Assembly (NCBI RefSeq): GCF_030551875.1
Contig: NZ_JAUOZU010000012.1
Span: forward strand, 1-64,000
Reading direction: 5' to 3'
From: Fluviirhizobium alvei
GTDB lineage: Bacteria; Pseudomonadota; Alphaproteobacteria; Rhizobiales; Rhizobiaceae
DNA: 64,000 nucleotides
Of this stretch, positions 54,272-63,821 are shown piece after piece. The notes beneath the pieces were generated by a model, which ran no database searches, was not told where the DNA came from, and was given only the letters and a program-made list of their open reading frames with translations. The translations under genes were made by a program, and so were the position numbers. Each line of letters opens with the position of its first letter. The first letter of the stretch is position 1.

Positions 54272-55126
54272 TTATCTATCCTCTACAATATTTCTAAGGT
54301 AGTTTCCGAATAATGATTTATTGAATGCTCCATCATTTATATAGTAATGCTTTAAATAGAAATCGTTAAAGTGCTTGATCGCAGCACTAGTTTCGCCATC
54401 ACCAAACCCATCACTAAGCAAGATGCGACTTTTTTCAATCGCTTTCAGCCACTGGAGCCCGTTACTCCTGTTGTCAGAACGCGTCATTGATGAGGCATGC
54501 ACCCGGTATATGGCTCCAACCACTCCGGTGAATGCATAGCGACGAGGTTCCGCGAAAAACAACATCCAGAAAAGCCAATCTTCCTTTGCCCGCATGTCGG
54601 AGCCAAAGCGAATGTTTCCGAGCGAACTTCTCCGGATAAGAGGGCAGTGAACCGGAATACTCATTCCCCGTTCCCATTCCAAAGCTATGTTTTCAAGTGT
54701 GAGGACATAGTCACAGAGCTTGTGATCCCCATTTCGGAACTCACAAAGGTTTTCATCACCAATCAGATATTCATCGATTGCAATATCGAGCTCTTCCCGA
54801 TCCATGAGAGCAGCCTGGCGGTCGAGCTTGCCGGCAACCAACATATCATCAGCATCGAGAAACTGAATGAATTCGCCGCGCGCCTTGTTGAGCCCTACAT
54901 TGCGCGTATTGGCCAACCCCATGTTCTCCTGATTGATTTTAACCAGATGTTGATGGCTCCCCGCAGGAGATAGTTTTTCAAGCATCTCCACAGTGCGAGG
55001 CTTTGTCGATCCATCATTTATGATGATCACCTCATGGTCATGCTGCGTTGATTTTGCAATATTATCAATCACTCCAAACAGATATTGAGACTGGTTATAG
55101 CAGGGGACTATAATGGAGAACTTCAT
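54272..55126 (-). CDS. Glycosyltransferase family 2 protein
   Basis: A 284-residue GT2 enzyme: SIIVPCYNQSQYLFGVIDNI at the nucleotide-binding start, VIIINDGST, and the DXD site in FIQFLDADDMLVAG. The acceptor region includes AKEDWLFWMLFFA. It overlaps the upstream repeat-protein gene by 4 nt (ATGA) and adjoins the next GT2 gene, so the three form one operon. The sugar donor and acceptor cannot be read from the sequence. Confidence 0.87.
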   Translation of the reverse strand: MKFSIIVPCYNQSQYLFGVIDNIAKSTQHDHEVIIINDGSTKPRTVEMLEKLSPAGSHQHLVKINQENMGLANTRNVGLNKARGEFIQFLDADDMLVAGKLDRQAALMDREELDIAIDEYLIGDENLCEFRNGDHKLCDYVLTLENIALEWERGMSIPVHCPLIRRSSLGNIRFGSDMRAKEDWLFWMLFFAEPRRYAFTGVVGAIYRVHASSMTRSDNRSNGLQWLKAIEKSRILLSDGFGDGETSAAIKHFNDFYLKHYYINDGAFNKSLFGNYLRNIVEDR

Positions 55127-55950
55127 CTTTCACCCTCAAGATAGGCCGCATAAACCTCGATCATCTTCTCAAAATCGCGAATTCCGGAAAGTTGCGGCTC
55201 GCCAAAGAAGTGGTTGACGGCCGTAAAAACCCGGCTCCCTTGGCCTAAAGCCGAGATATCCCAGCCATCCAGTTCATAGCGCCCATCGAGCTCGAAAAGC
55301 TCGGACGGCGTACGAATTGAAGACAGGAAATGAGCCTTGTTCTTGATCTCGGAGAAATTTTTCCTGCACCTTAAAAAAGCGCAGGGCTTTCGATTCTCGA
55401 ACAGACCATTCTTTATATAGTGAACGAATGGATTTACCTTCGCCTCGGCGACATCACGATATTCCGACGCATAAAATCTACTGTCAAAAAAGCGCGTTGG
55501 ACTTACATTGTATCCTTCGCCAGCAAGTCTCAAAAACAAAGCGATCGGGTCCGGCGCTCGCGCATCAGTTTTATTCTGCGAAAGCAAGAAGCTGAAATCA
55601 AACAAGCCATTTCTTGATCTGCCTCCTGCCGCAAGAACGTCGGCCATTTCTCGTTCATCAGAAAAACAACTGTTAAAGATAAGCGAATAGTCCTCTCCCG
55701 GAATCGTATTCCGATAGTTCGTTAAATAGCTTTCGAAAATACTGTCGTGTCCACTCTTTTCGACGCCGTACTCCCGCGACCACCATTTCGGATCGAAATA
55801 GCCATTGGGGGAGTAGCCATTCTGCTCTCCTTCAGACAGATAATGCTTAAGAGCACCCCGCCGATAGACCGAATATCCGCTGTAATGGCGTTGGTAAAAG
55901 CGCTCAGAAAAATAGGCCTCCAAATTCCGGCCTTCTTCTGCGTCTGTCAT
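55123..55950 (-). CDS. Hypothetical protein with glycosyltransferase-associated HYL-type repeats
   Basis: A 275-residue protein of unknown function. It contains at least two copies of a roughly 45-residue motif: FSERFYQRHYSG with ALKHYLSEGEQNGYSPN (residues 13-49) and FDSRFYASEYRDV with FVHYIKNGLFENRKP (about 153-190). The same motif is attached to or beside many glycosyltransferases of surface polysaccharide clusters, where it may aid protein or glycan contact. No enzyme signature is seen. It leads an operon with two GT2 genes (4-nt overlap). Confidence 0.6.
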   Translation of the reverse strand: MTDAEEGRNLEAYFSERFYQRHYSGYSVYRRGALKHYLSEGEQNGYSPNGYFDPKWWSREYGVEKSGHDSIFESYLTNYRNTIPGEDYSLIFNSCFSDEREMADVLAAGGRSRNGLFDFSFLLSQNKTDARAPDPIALFLRLAGEGYNVSPTRFFDSRFYASEYRDVAEAKVNPFVHYIKNGLFENRKPCAFLRCRKNFSEIKNKAHFLSSIRTPSELFELDGRYELDGWDISALGQGSRVFTAVNHFFGEPQLSGIRDFEKMIEVYAAYLEGER

Positions 55951-56226
55951 GGCAACTGATTCCGCTACAGGTTTCGACAGCGATATCGGTAGGCCATCGG
56001 CATTTCATGTTCAAGGCTGCTCTGCCTTATGTGGATAAATCGCCTACGAGGCACGTGCAAGACAGCGCATGTTTGGAAGCAGTTGAGCAAAAACGTGTTA
56101 TTGCATTGTCGATGGCGAACAGGACATTCTAAAACCTACCGGCGCGAAGTCCGCGCCTATCTCGGTCTCGACAAGGTTTGAGACAGGAGGTCCCGGCACA
56201 GTTCGGCACCGGGACCATCAATCCAC
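55951..56226. other. Spacer right of the polysaccharide island
   Basis: No gene is recognised. A hairpin GGTCCCGG (56189-56196)/CCGGGACC (56209-56216) lies just after the pirin stop and may be its terminator, although no T run follows. A short frame ending TYRREVRAYLGLDKV stops at about 56180; it could be a gene remnant at the island edge but matches nothing I know. Confidence 0.35.
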
Positions 56227-57138
56227 TCAGTGATCCGACTTGATGAAGGTTCCGTTCTGCAGTTCGCGCATGGCCTGCATGATTTCCTCGCGCGAGTTCA
56301 TCACGATCGGGCCATGCCAGGCCACCGGCTCCTCGATCGGCTTGCCGGAAACGAGCAGGAAGCGGATGCCTTCGTCGCCCGCCTGAACCGTCACCTCATC
56401 GCCGCCATCGAACACCACCAGCGTCCGGTTGCCGGAGAGATCGCGGATATTGAGTTCCTCGCCGTTGACTTCCTTTTCCACCCGCACGCCGAACGGCTTG
56501 GAAGCATCGCGGAAGGTGCCTGAACCGGCGAAGATATAGGCGAAGGCCTTGCGGTAGGTGTCGACCGGGAAGGTCTTGCGCTTGCCCGGCGGCACGGAAA
56601 TGTCGAGATAGACCGGTTCGGCCGCAATGCCATCGACCGGGCCGGTCTTGCCCCAGAAATTGCCGGTGATGATGCGCACCGCCGTACCGTCATCATCGAT
56701 GACCAGCGGAATATCGGCGGATTTCACATCCTGATAGCGCGGCGAGGTCATCTTCAACGACGAGGGCAGATTGGCCCAGAGCTGGAAGCCATGCATTTTG
56801 CCGGCAAAATCGCCCTTCGGCATTTCCTGGTGCATGATGCCGCTACCGGCCGTCATCCACTGCACATCGCCGGCACCCAGCGTGCCGTGATTGCCGAGAC
56901 TGTCGCCATGCTCGACCGTGCCGGCCAGGACATAGGTGATCGTCTCGATACCGCGATGCGGATGCCAAGGGAAGCCGCGCAGGTAACGCGACGGATCGTC
57001 GTTGCGGAAATCATCCATCATCAGGAAGGGATCGGTCAGCGACGGATCGCCAAAGCCGAACACACGATGCAGATGCACGCCTGCCCCTTCCATGGTGGGC
57101 ATGGCGCGGGATTCTTGTTTGACGGGACGAATGGACAT
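56227..57138 (-). CDS. Pirin family protein
   Basis: A 303-residue bicupin. The metal-binding motif of the N-terminal cupin is intact: FPWHPHRGIETITYVLAG (two His), then SGIMHQEMPKGD (His and Glu). Pirins bind iron; some are quercetin dioxygenases, others act as redox-sensing cofactors. The C-terminal pirin domain (DISVPPGKRKTFPVD) is present. It diverges from the class II amidotransferase gene. A role in oxidative stress is possible but not shown. Confidence 0.88.
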   Translation of the reverse strand: MSIRPVKQESRAMPTMEGAGVHLHRVFGFGDPSLTDPFLMMDDFRNDDPSRYLRGFPWHPHRGIETITYVLAGTVEHGDSLGNHGTLGAGDVQWMTAGSGIMHQEMPKGDFAGKMHGFQLWANLPSSLKMTSPRYQDVKSADIPLVIDDDGTAVRIITGNFWGKTGPVDGIAAEPVYLDISVPPGKRKTFPVDTYRKAFAYIFAGSGTFRDASKPFGVRVEKEVNGEELNIRDLSGNRTLVVFDGGDEVTVQAGDEGIRFLLVSGKPIEEPVAWHGPIVMNSREEIMQAMRELQNGTFIKSDH

Positions 57139-57382
57139 GGGCCTTCCTCGGTTTCCGGTTGTTGAAGGCCACTATATAGCGTTCGGGCATTGTCGCACAG
57201 CATCGGACAATCAGAACAGATCGTTCACCGGATGTTGCCAGCCACGAGACGTACGGCGACAGAATTTTCTGCTGCGACGCAAAAAATTACGTGACAGTTT
57301 GATGAATTTACCCATTATTAACCATGCTTCGGGATGATCGAAGCTCGCAGCATCTGTTGTGTTTGAAGATTGGTACGACGCC

Positions 57383-58195
57383 ATGTGTCGCTGGGCAGCC
57401 TATCGCGGAGAACCGCTCTATCTCGAGGATATCGTCTCCTCGCCCGCCCACTCGCTGATCACCCAATCGCATTCCGCCACCGAAGCCAAGACCGCCACCA
57501 ATGGCGACGGGTTCGGCATTGCCTGGTATGGCGAACGCGAAACGCCGGGTCTCTACCGCGATGTTCTGCCGGCCTGGTCGGACTGCAACCTCAGAAGCCT
57601 GGCGCGACAGATCCGCTCGCCGCTGTTCCTCGCCCATGTTCGTGCCGCGACCTCCGGCTCCACCCGCCGCGACAATTGCCATCCGTTCGTGCATGGCCGC
57701 TGGTCCTTCATGCATAATGGCCAGGTCGACAATTTCGAGAAGTTGCGCCGGCCGATCGAAAATCTTCTGCCGGATCATCTCTATGCCGCCCGCAAGGGTA
57801 CGACGGATTCTGAGCTGATCTTCCTGCTGGCGCTGCATTTTGGCCTCGAAAGCGAACCGCTCGTGGCCTTGCGCGAGGCGATTTCCTTCATCGAACGGTT
57901 GGCGGAGCATTACGGGCTCGTGCCCGATGTCCGTTTCACCTCGGCGGTGTCGGATGGCCAGAGGCTGTTTGCCGTGCGCTATGCGACCACAAATCATGCG
58001 CCAACGCTCTATGCCGCACCGATGGGGGCTGCGGGCGGTTATTGTCTCGTTTCCGAGCCCTTGGATGACGACCGTGCCAACTGGGTGGGGATTCCCGACG
58101 GAAGTGCGGTGGTGATCGGGCCGGAGGGCCTTGATGTTCACGTCTTCGGCCCGGAGACGGAGGCGAATGACGGCATACAAAGGGCGGCCAAATAG
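57383..58195 (+). CDS. Class II glutamine amidotransferase (YafJ-like)
   Basis: A 270-residue Ntn-type glutaminase-domain protein. The start at 57383 reads MCRWAAYRGEPLYL: Met removal exposes Cys2, the catalytic nucleophile, so this ATG is preferred over a GTG at 57359 that would bury the Cys. Other family residues are NGDGFGIAWYG, HVRAATSG, NCHPFVHGRWSFMHNGQ and TDSELIFLLAL. No synthase domain is attached, so the acceptor of ammonia is unknown. Confidence 0.87.
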   Translation: MCRWAAYRGEPLYLEDIVSSPAHSLITQSHSATEAKTATNGDGFGIAWYGERETPGLYRDVLPAWSDCNLRSLARQIRSPLFLAHVRAATSGSTRRDNCHPFVHGRWSFMHNGQVDNFEKLRRPIENLLPDHLYAARKGTTDSELIFLLALHFGLESEPLVALREAISFIERLAEHYGLVPDVRFTSAVSDGQRLFAVRYATTNHAPTLYAAPMGAAGGYCLVSEPLDDDRANWVGIPDGSAVVIGPEGLDVHVFGPETEANDGIQRAAK

Positions 58196-58224
58196 CGATT
58201 ACGCCAAGCCGTCGCAGAGATCGG

Positions 58225-59436
58225 TCACATCGCGGCGAGTTTTTCGGCAATCAAAGCGACCAGCCTTTCGGCCACAGCGTATTTGTCCATATCCGGCCAG
58301 GCTTCGATGCCGTCGCGGCCGACGATATTCACCTGATTGCGGCTGCCGCCCATGATGCCGGTTTCGGGCGAGACGTCATTGGCAACGATGAAATCGGCGC
58401 CCTTGCGGTTCAACTTCGCGACCGCATTCTCATGAACATTCTGGGTTTCGGCAGCAAAGCCTACCACCAGCTTCGGTCGATCCGCATGATGGCCGACCGT
58501 CTTGAGAATATCGGGATTCTCCGTCAGCGCGAGCGCAGGCGGCGCACCATCGGGATCTTTCTTGATCTTTTCGCCAGCCTGAGCCGCGACCCGCCAATCC
58601 GCCACCGCTGCGACCATCACCGCAATATCGGCCGGCAGGGCGGCCAGCACAGCATCGCGCATTTCCTCGGCCCGCTCGATGTGGATCGTACGCACGCCCT
58701 TCGGGTCGGGGATTGTCACCGGCCCGGAGACCAGCGTCACTTCGGCACCGGCGCTCGCGAGTGCTGCGGCGATGGCATGCCCCTGCTGCCCAGAGGAGCG
58801 ATTGGCGATGTAACGCACCGGATCGATCGGCTCATGGGTGGGGCCAGACGTAACAATGGCCTTGCGGCCCGCCAGAGGCTTCGGACGATTGTCGAGCAAA
58901 GTCTCGACTTCGGCGACGATGTCGAGCGGTTCGGCCATGCGCCCGGTGCCTGCCTCGCCGCTTTCGGCCATTTCGCCGCGCATCGGCCCGATGAAATGAA
59001 CGCCGTCGATCAGTAGCTGCGACGCATTGCGACTGACGGCCGGGTTCGACCACATTTTCGGGTTCATGGCCGGCGCCATCAGGACCGGTCGTTCGGTGGC
59101 CAGGAGAATGGTCGAAGCGAGATCATTGGCGAGGCCATTGGCCATCTTGCCCATCAGATCGGCGGTTGCAGGCGCGACGAGCACGAGATCGCATTCGCGG
59201 GCGAGCCTGATATGGCCGACATCGACCTCGTCATCGCGGGCGAACAGTTCGGTATGGACGCGTTCGGCAGCCAGAGCACCGACGGCGAGCGGTGTGACGA
59301 ATTCTTCCGCCGCCTTCGTCATGACCGGGACGACCCGCGCGCCGCGTTCGCGCAGCCGACGGATCAGATCGAGGCTTTTGTAGGCGGCGATCCCACCGGA
59401 AATGATGAGCAGAATCTTCTTGTCGACGAGAGCCAT
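58225..59436 (-). CDS. coaBC: Phosphopantothenoylcysteine decarboxylase/synthetase CoaBC
   Basis: A 403-residue bifunctional coenzyme A enzyme. The CoaC flavoprotein half shows ISGGIAAYKSLDLIRRL at the FMN loop, VAPATADLMGKMANGLANDL and APAMNPKMW. The CoaB half starts TSGPTHEPIDPVRYIANRSS and includes VAAVADWR and LVVGFAAET. ATG 59436 (MALVDKKILLI) is chosen; a longer frame to 59523 has no family sequence. The length matches CoaBC (about 400 aa). It diverges from the M29 aminopeptidase. Confidence 0.93.
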   Translation of the reverse strand: MALVDKKILLIISGGIAAYKSLDLIRRLRERGARVVPVMTKAAEEFVTPLAVGALAAERVHTELFARDDEVDVGHIRLARECDLVLVAPATADLMGKMANGLANDLASTILLATERPVLMAPAMNPKMWSNPAVSRNASQLLIDGVHFIGPMRGEMAESGEAGTGRMAEPLDIVAEVETLLDNRPKPLAGRKAIVTSGPTHEPIDPVRYIANRSSGQQGHAIAAALASAGAEVTLVSGPVTIPDPKGVRTIHIERAEEMRDAVLAALPADIAVMVAAVADWRVAAQAGEKIKKDPDGAPPALALTENPDILKTVGHHADRPKLVVGFAAETQNVHENAVAKLNRKGADFIVANDVSPETGIMGGSRNQVNIVGRDGIEAWPDMDKYAVAERLVALIAEKLAAM

Positions 59437-59603
59437 GACGCTTTCCTGCCGTCTGGTGTGATTGCGGCGCGACGTTAGTCGAGTGCCATCAAAACCGCAA
59501 TCTTTACCGGCAGGAAAGGCCAAGCGGGGTTAACCGGCGATCGGCCTTCACAAAGGCCGGCAAATCGGCCAAGACTCCGCCATCAGGACAAATGAGGTAT
59601 GGC

Positions 59604-60839
59604 ATGTCGGACATTATCGATCAGGGCAAACTGGAAAAGCTGGCTGAAGTCGCGGTCAAGGTCGGACTCGACCTGCAGAAGGGGCAGGATCTCGTCATCA
59701 CTGCACCGCTGGCGGCCGTGCCGCTGGTTCGCCTGATCACCAAACATGCCTATCGCGCCGGCGGCGGGCTGGTCACGGCCTTCTATAACGACGAGGTCGC
59801 GACCTTGGCGCGTTACGAGAATGCGGCGGACGATACGTTCGATCGCGCGGCATCCTGGCTCTATGAGGGCATGGCGAAGGCCTATGCATCCGGTGCAGCC
59901 AGACTGGCCATCTCGGGCGACAACCCGATGCTGCTGGCCGCGCAGGATCCCGCCAAGGTGGCGCGCGCCAACAGGGCCATGTCGACGGCCTACAAGCCCG
60001 CTCTCGAGAAGATTTCGAATTTCGACATCAACTGGAACATCGTCTCCTACCCCAATCCATCCTGGGCAAAGCAGATGTTCCCCGATGACAGCGAAGAGGT
60101 GGCGGTTCGCAAGCTCGCTGACGCGATCTTTGCCGCAAGCCGCGTCGATGTGGCCGATCCGGTGGCCGCCTGGAAGGAGCATAATGCAGCGCTGCATCGC
60201 CGTTCGAGCTGGCTCAACGAGATGAATTTTGCCGCACTGCATTTCAGCGGTCCCGGCACGGACCTCACTGTTGGCCTGGCCGATGGGCATGAATGGCATG
60301 GCGGTGCCTCGGTGGCCAAGAATGGCGTCACCTGCAATCCCAACATTCCGACCGAGGAAGTGTTCACCACGCCGCATGCGCACCGGGTCGAAGGCGTTGT
60401 CAGCTCGACCAAGCCGCTCTCGCATCAGGGCACGCTGATCGACAATATCCAGGTGCGCTTCGAAGCTGGCCGTATCGTCGAAGCCAAGGCCTCGAAGGGC
60501 GAGGCGGTACTGAAGAAGGTGCTGGAAACCGATGAGGGCGCGAGCCGTCTCGGCGAAGTGGCGCTGGTGCCGCATTCCTCGCCGATCTCGGCTTCGGGCC
60601 TTCTGTTCTACAATACGCTGTTCGATGAAAATGCCGCCTGCCACATCGCGCTGGGCCAGTGCTATTCGAAATGTTTCGTCGATGGCGCGTCGCTTTCGCC
60701 CGAACAGATTGCGGCGCAGGGTGGCAATTCCAGCCTCATCCATATCGACTGGATGATCGGATCGGGCGAAGTGGATATCGACGGTATCCATCAGGATGGG
60801 CGCCGTGTTGCCGTGATGCGCAAGGGCGAATGGGCATGA
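59604..60839 (+). CDS. Aminopeptidase, family M29 (thermophilic metalloprotease)
   Basis: A 411-residue cytoplasmic metallopeptidase. M29 features: LVITAPLAAVPLVRLITKHA at the N-terminus and the dinuclear metal site in NIPTEEVFTTPHAHRVEGVV (Glu/His), plus HIALGQCY and NSSLIHIDWMIGS near the end. ATG 59604 (MSDIIDQGKLEK) has GAGGT upstream; an in-frame ATG at 59592 is the alternative. Its stop overlaps the next start as ATGA, so the ProC-like enzyme is translationally coupled. It probably releases N-terminal amino acids from peptides. Confidence 0.88.
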   Translation: MSDIIDQGKLEKLAEVAVKVGLDLQKGQDLVITAPLAAVPLVRLITKHAYRAGGGLVTAFYNDEVATLARYENAADDTFDRAASWLYEGMAKAYASGAARLAISGDNPMLLAAQDPAKVARANRAMSTAYKPALEKISNFDINWNIVSYPNPSWAKQMFPDDSEEVAVRKLADAIFAASRVDVADPVAAWKEHNAALHRRSSWLNEMNFAALHFSGPGTDLTVGLADGHEWHGGASVAKNGVTCNPNIPTEEVFTTPHAHRVEGVVSSTKPLSHQGTLIDNIQVRFEAGRIVEAKASKGEAVLKKVLETDEGASRLGEVALVPHSSPISASGLLFYNTLFDENAACHIALGQCYSKCFVDGASLSPEQIAAQGGNSSLIHIDWMIGSGEVDIDGIHQDGRRVAVMRKGEWA

Positions 60840-61648
60840 GCTTGCGGATTGGCGTCATCGGTGGCGGCGGCTGGTTGGCGGGGGCGCTTCTGCGGCCGGC
60901 GCTGGCCAAGGGCATCATCGATCCGGCGGCGCTGATCCTGTCGTCACGCAAGGGAGCCGTATCGGGTTTTGAGGCCTGGCCGGCGATTGCGGTTACGAGC
61001 GACAATCAGACCCTGGCTGACGGGAGCGATGTCGTCATCCTGTCGGTGCGGCCGGGCGATCTCGATCAATTGACACTCGATCTCAGAGGCAAGCTCATCA
61101 TCTCGGTCATGGCCGGCATTCCGGCGGCCGATCTCGCCACTCGTTACAGCAGCGATCGCGTTATCCGTTCGATGCCGAATGCCTGTGCGGAATGGCAACA
61201 GGGCTTTACGCCCTGGTTTGCCACCGAAGCGGTGACCGGGAGCGATCGCGATATCGCCACCCGCTTCTTCGCGGCATCGGGCAAGACGATCGAGATCCCG
61301 CGCGAGGAGGATCTTGATTATTTCACCGCACTCACCGGCTCCGGCGCGTCCATGCCGGCATTGATGGCCGATGCGATGATCGGCGATGCAATCGCTCGCG
61401 GCATCGCTCCGGAAATTGCCGAAATGGCAGTGCGCCAGCTTATGCTCGGCGCCGGCACGACGATTGCCCTTGGCGCGGCGAAACCCGGCGCGATCGTGCG
61501 CGAATTCTACGATTATGGCGGCACCACCGCCGCAGGGCTGAAAGCGATGATGGATGGCGGGTTGCCACAGGCCGTTGTCGACGGACTGAAGGCGGCGACC
61601 GATCGCGCCCGGGCTTATGCCATCAGACAGAGTGCGCCAGACGCCTGA
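60836..61648 (+). CDS. Pyrroline-5-carboxylate reductase family protein (ProC-like)
   Basis: A 270-residue oxidoreductase with a Rossmann start (LRIGVIGGGGWLAGALLRPA) and the ProC-type C-terminal domain: FTALTGSGASMPALMADA and YDYGGTTAAGLKAMMDGGL. The family usually reads MPNTPA; here it is RSMPNACAEWQQGF, so the substrate site is diverged and true P5C reductase activity is uncertain. It overlaps the M29 aminopeptidase gene by 4 nt (ATGA) and the convergent oxidoreductase gene by 26 bp. Confidence 0.8.
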   Translation: MSLRIGVIGGGGWLAGALLRPALAKGIIDPAALILSSRKGAVSGFEAWPAIAVTSDNQTLADGSDVVILSVRPGDLDQLTLDLRGKLIISVMAGIPAADLATRYSSDRVIRSMPNACAEWQQGFTPWFATEAVTGSDRDIATRFFAASGKTIEIPREEDLDYFTALTGSGASMPALMADAMIGDAIARGIAPEIAEMAVRQLMLGAGTTIALGAAKPGAIVREFYDYGGTTAAGLKAMMDGGLPQAVVDGLKAATDRARAYAIRQSAPDA

Positions 61649-62213
61649 CCCGGTCGAGATGGGCCTTGAACTTCGCCTCCGAAGGATGGTCCATGTCATG
61701 TAGACTGATCATGCGAAAGCGGGTCTGCGGGCAGCAAAAGGCAACGACCCCGCGCTTGAGGATACGCCGCACCGGATCGCCCATATAGAATTTCACCACC
61801 CACCATTTCGAGCCCGTGGTGGTGAGCACATGGAAGAAGCGCAGATTGCCGAGACCCGGAATCAGTTTCTGGGTGGCAGGATCCATGGCAAAGGCCGAGC
61901 CGGGGGCGAAGACCCGATCGATGAAGCCTTTCATGATGGCAGGCATGTTGAACCACCATTGCGGAAAGACCAGCACCAGGCCATCGGCTGATTTTATCCG
62001 CTCGATAAGAGGGCGGACGGCTGAATCGTCAAAGGGTTCGGAAAAGTAGCTGCCGCGTTCTGCCACCGAAAGAACCGGATCGAAACCCTCGGCATAGAGA
62101 TCGAGCAGATCGACATCGTGGCCCTTGGCCCGGTGACCTTCAACGGTTTCCCTTGCCACGGAGGCTGCGAAACTGTCGGCAAGCGGGTGAGCCAGCACTA
62201 CGAGTATGCGCAT
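61623..62213 (-). CDS. NAD(P)H oxidoreductase, flavodoxin-like fold (NQO/KefF type)
   Basis: A 196-residue flavoprotein. The start MRILVVLAHPLADSFAASVA is the FMN/FAD-binding loop of the NQO1/MdaB/KefF family; VFPQWWFNMPAIMKGFIDRV is the second signature. These enzymes reduce quinones by two electrons. ATG 62213 is the natural start. It ends inside the convergent ProC-like gene. It lies 18 bp after xseA on the same strand, so read-through from xseA is possible. Confidence 0.86.
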   Translation of the reverse strand: MRILVVLAHPLADSFAASVARETVEGHRAKGHDVDLLDLYAEGFDPVLSVAERGSYFSEPFDDSAVRPLIERIKSADGLVLVFPQWWFNMPAIMKGFIDRVFAPGSAFAMDPATQKLIPGLGNLRFFHVLTTTGSKWWVVKFYMGDPVRRILKRGVVAFCCPQTRFRMISLHDMDHPSEAKFKAHLDRVRRLAHSV

Positions 62214-62231
62214 TGTGATATATCCCAATGA

Positions 62232-63821
62232 TCAGAACAACGAACCCTGGCCACCACTTTCCGGTCGCGACGGACGCGCAGTTGTCTTTTTCGCCTTCGG
62301 CTGTGGTTCGGATGGTGTCGTGCCGGGCGAGGCGGAGAGGCGCCCATCGGAAAACTCGATCGAGAGCAGGGCTTCCGTCGCCGCTGCCTCGGCCGAGGTC
62401 AGGATGCGATCATCCTCGCCGCGGACCACTGCATAGCCGCGCTTGAGCACATTCTTGTAGGAAAGTGACTGGAGGATGCGATCATGCGACGCCAGAGCCT
62501 GCCGGTGACCGTTGAGGATCATGCCGGCGGCGAGATCACCGCGCCGTGCCAGCCCCTGAAGCCTGTCGCGATTGCGGGCCGCCTCCCCTGCCAGTCGCAC
62601 CGGTAGCGCCGCAAGCGCCGTATCGAAACGGGCAACGCGCGCCTTCAACTGGTCGAGCCTGCGCTCGACAACGCGTTCGGCCCTGACAGAGAGATCCCGG
62701 AGACGCTGGCGCCGGTCTGTGATCCGGCTTGCCAGAACATCCGGGCGCAGATCGGCGGTCGCCCGATCAAGAACGCGCCTCTTGTTGAGCACTGTCAGTT
62801 CCAGTCCACGCTCGAGCCGGCTTGCGGCCTCATCGAAACGGCGCCGGGGCAATGCGAGGAGCTGGTCGATCGATGGCAGCGCGCGCGCCAGCGCACGCAG
62901 GTTCTGACGGTCGCGATCCATCCGGCGATTGATGCAGCCCGACAGGCGCGCGGAGAGATCGGCCAGCCGCGCTTCAAGCTCTGCCTTGACCGGTACCGCC
63001 ATTTCGGCGGCCCCCGTCGGCGTCGGCGCCCGAACATCGGCCGCGTAATCAATCAGCGTCCAGTCGGTCTCATGGCCGACGGCGGAGATCAGCGGAATAT
63101 CGGATTGAGCCGCCGCCCGAACGACGATTTCATCGTTGAAACTCCAGAGATCTTCGAGGCTACCGCCACCGCGCGCAACGATGAGCAGATCCGGACGCGG
63201 GATCGCGCCGCCGGGTTCGAGCGCATTGAAGCCGCGAATGGCATTGGCGACCTCCTCGCCCGATCCTTCGCCCTGTACCTTGACCGGCCAGACCAGCACA
63301 TGCAGGGGAAAGCGATCTGAAAGCCGATGCAGAATATCGCGAATGACCGCCCCGGTCGGCGAGGTGACGACGCCGATAACCCTCGGCATGAAGGGCAAAA
63401 CCTGTTTGCGCGCCGCATCGAACAGACCTTCGGCGGAGAGCTTGCGCTTTCGTTCCTCAAGCATCGCCATCAGCGCGCCGACACCGGCCGGCTCCATGCT
63501 TTCGATGACGATCTGATATTTCGACGATCCGGGGAAGGTGGTGATCTTGCCGGTGGCAATCACCTCCATTCCCTCCTCGGGACGGGTTTTCAGGCGCTGG
63601 AAGGTTCCCTTCCAGACCACGGCCTCGAGCCGGGCCCGATCATCCTTGAGCGCAAAATAGGCATGGCCCGACGAATGCGGTCCACGATAGCCCGAGATCT
63701 CGCCGCGAACGCGCACATGTTCGAAGGTGGTTTCCATGGTCCGCTTGATCGAACCGGACAGTTCCGAAACCGTGTATTCGGCGACGTTGGAAGGCGAATC
63801 AGATTCAAAGAAGTTGCTCAT
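62232..63821 (-). CDS. xseA: Exodeoxyribonuclease VII large subunit
   Basis: A 529-residue subunit of exonuclease VII, which degrades single-stranded DNA. The N-terminal OB fold reads [20 protein letters not shown] with [19 protein letters not shown]. The catalytic domain includes [35 protein letters not shown] and [21 protein letters not shown] long coiled coil (about 290-420) follows. A Lys/Arg-rich C-terminal extension beyond 490 is variable. The small subunit xseB is not in the window. Confidence 0.93.
   Translation of the reverse strand: MSNFFESDSPSNVAEYTVSELSGSIKRTMETTFEHVRVRGEISGYRGPHSSGHAYFALKDDRARLEAVVWKGTFQRLKTRPEEGMEVIATGKITTFPGSSKYQIVIESMEPAGVGALMAMLEERKRKLSAEGLFDAARKQVLPFMPRVIGVVTSPTGAVIRDILHRLSDRFPLHVLVWPVKVQGEGSGEEVANAIRGFNALEPGGAIPRPDLLIVARGGGSLEDLWSFNDEIVVRAAAQSDIPLISAVGHETDWTLIDYAADVRAPTPTGAAEMAVPVKAELEARLADLSARLSGCINRRMDRDRQNLRALARALPSIDQLLALPRRRFDEAASRLERGLELTVLNKRRVLDRATADLRPDVLASRITDRRQRLRDLSVRAERVVERRLDQLKARVARFDTALAALPVRLAGEAARNRDRLQGLARRGDLAAGMILNGHRQALASHDRILQSLSYKNVLKRGYAVVRGEDDRILTSAEAAATEALLSIEFSDGRLSASPGTTPSEPQPKAKKTTARPSRPESGGQGSLF

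Noticed and set aside
59583..60791. A 402-codon minus-strand frame over the M29 aminopeptidase
   Set aside because: The plus strand encodes the metal site and family ends; the reverse frame is a shadow.
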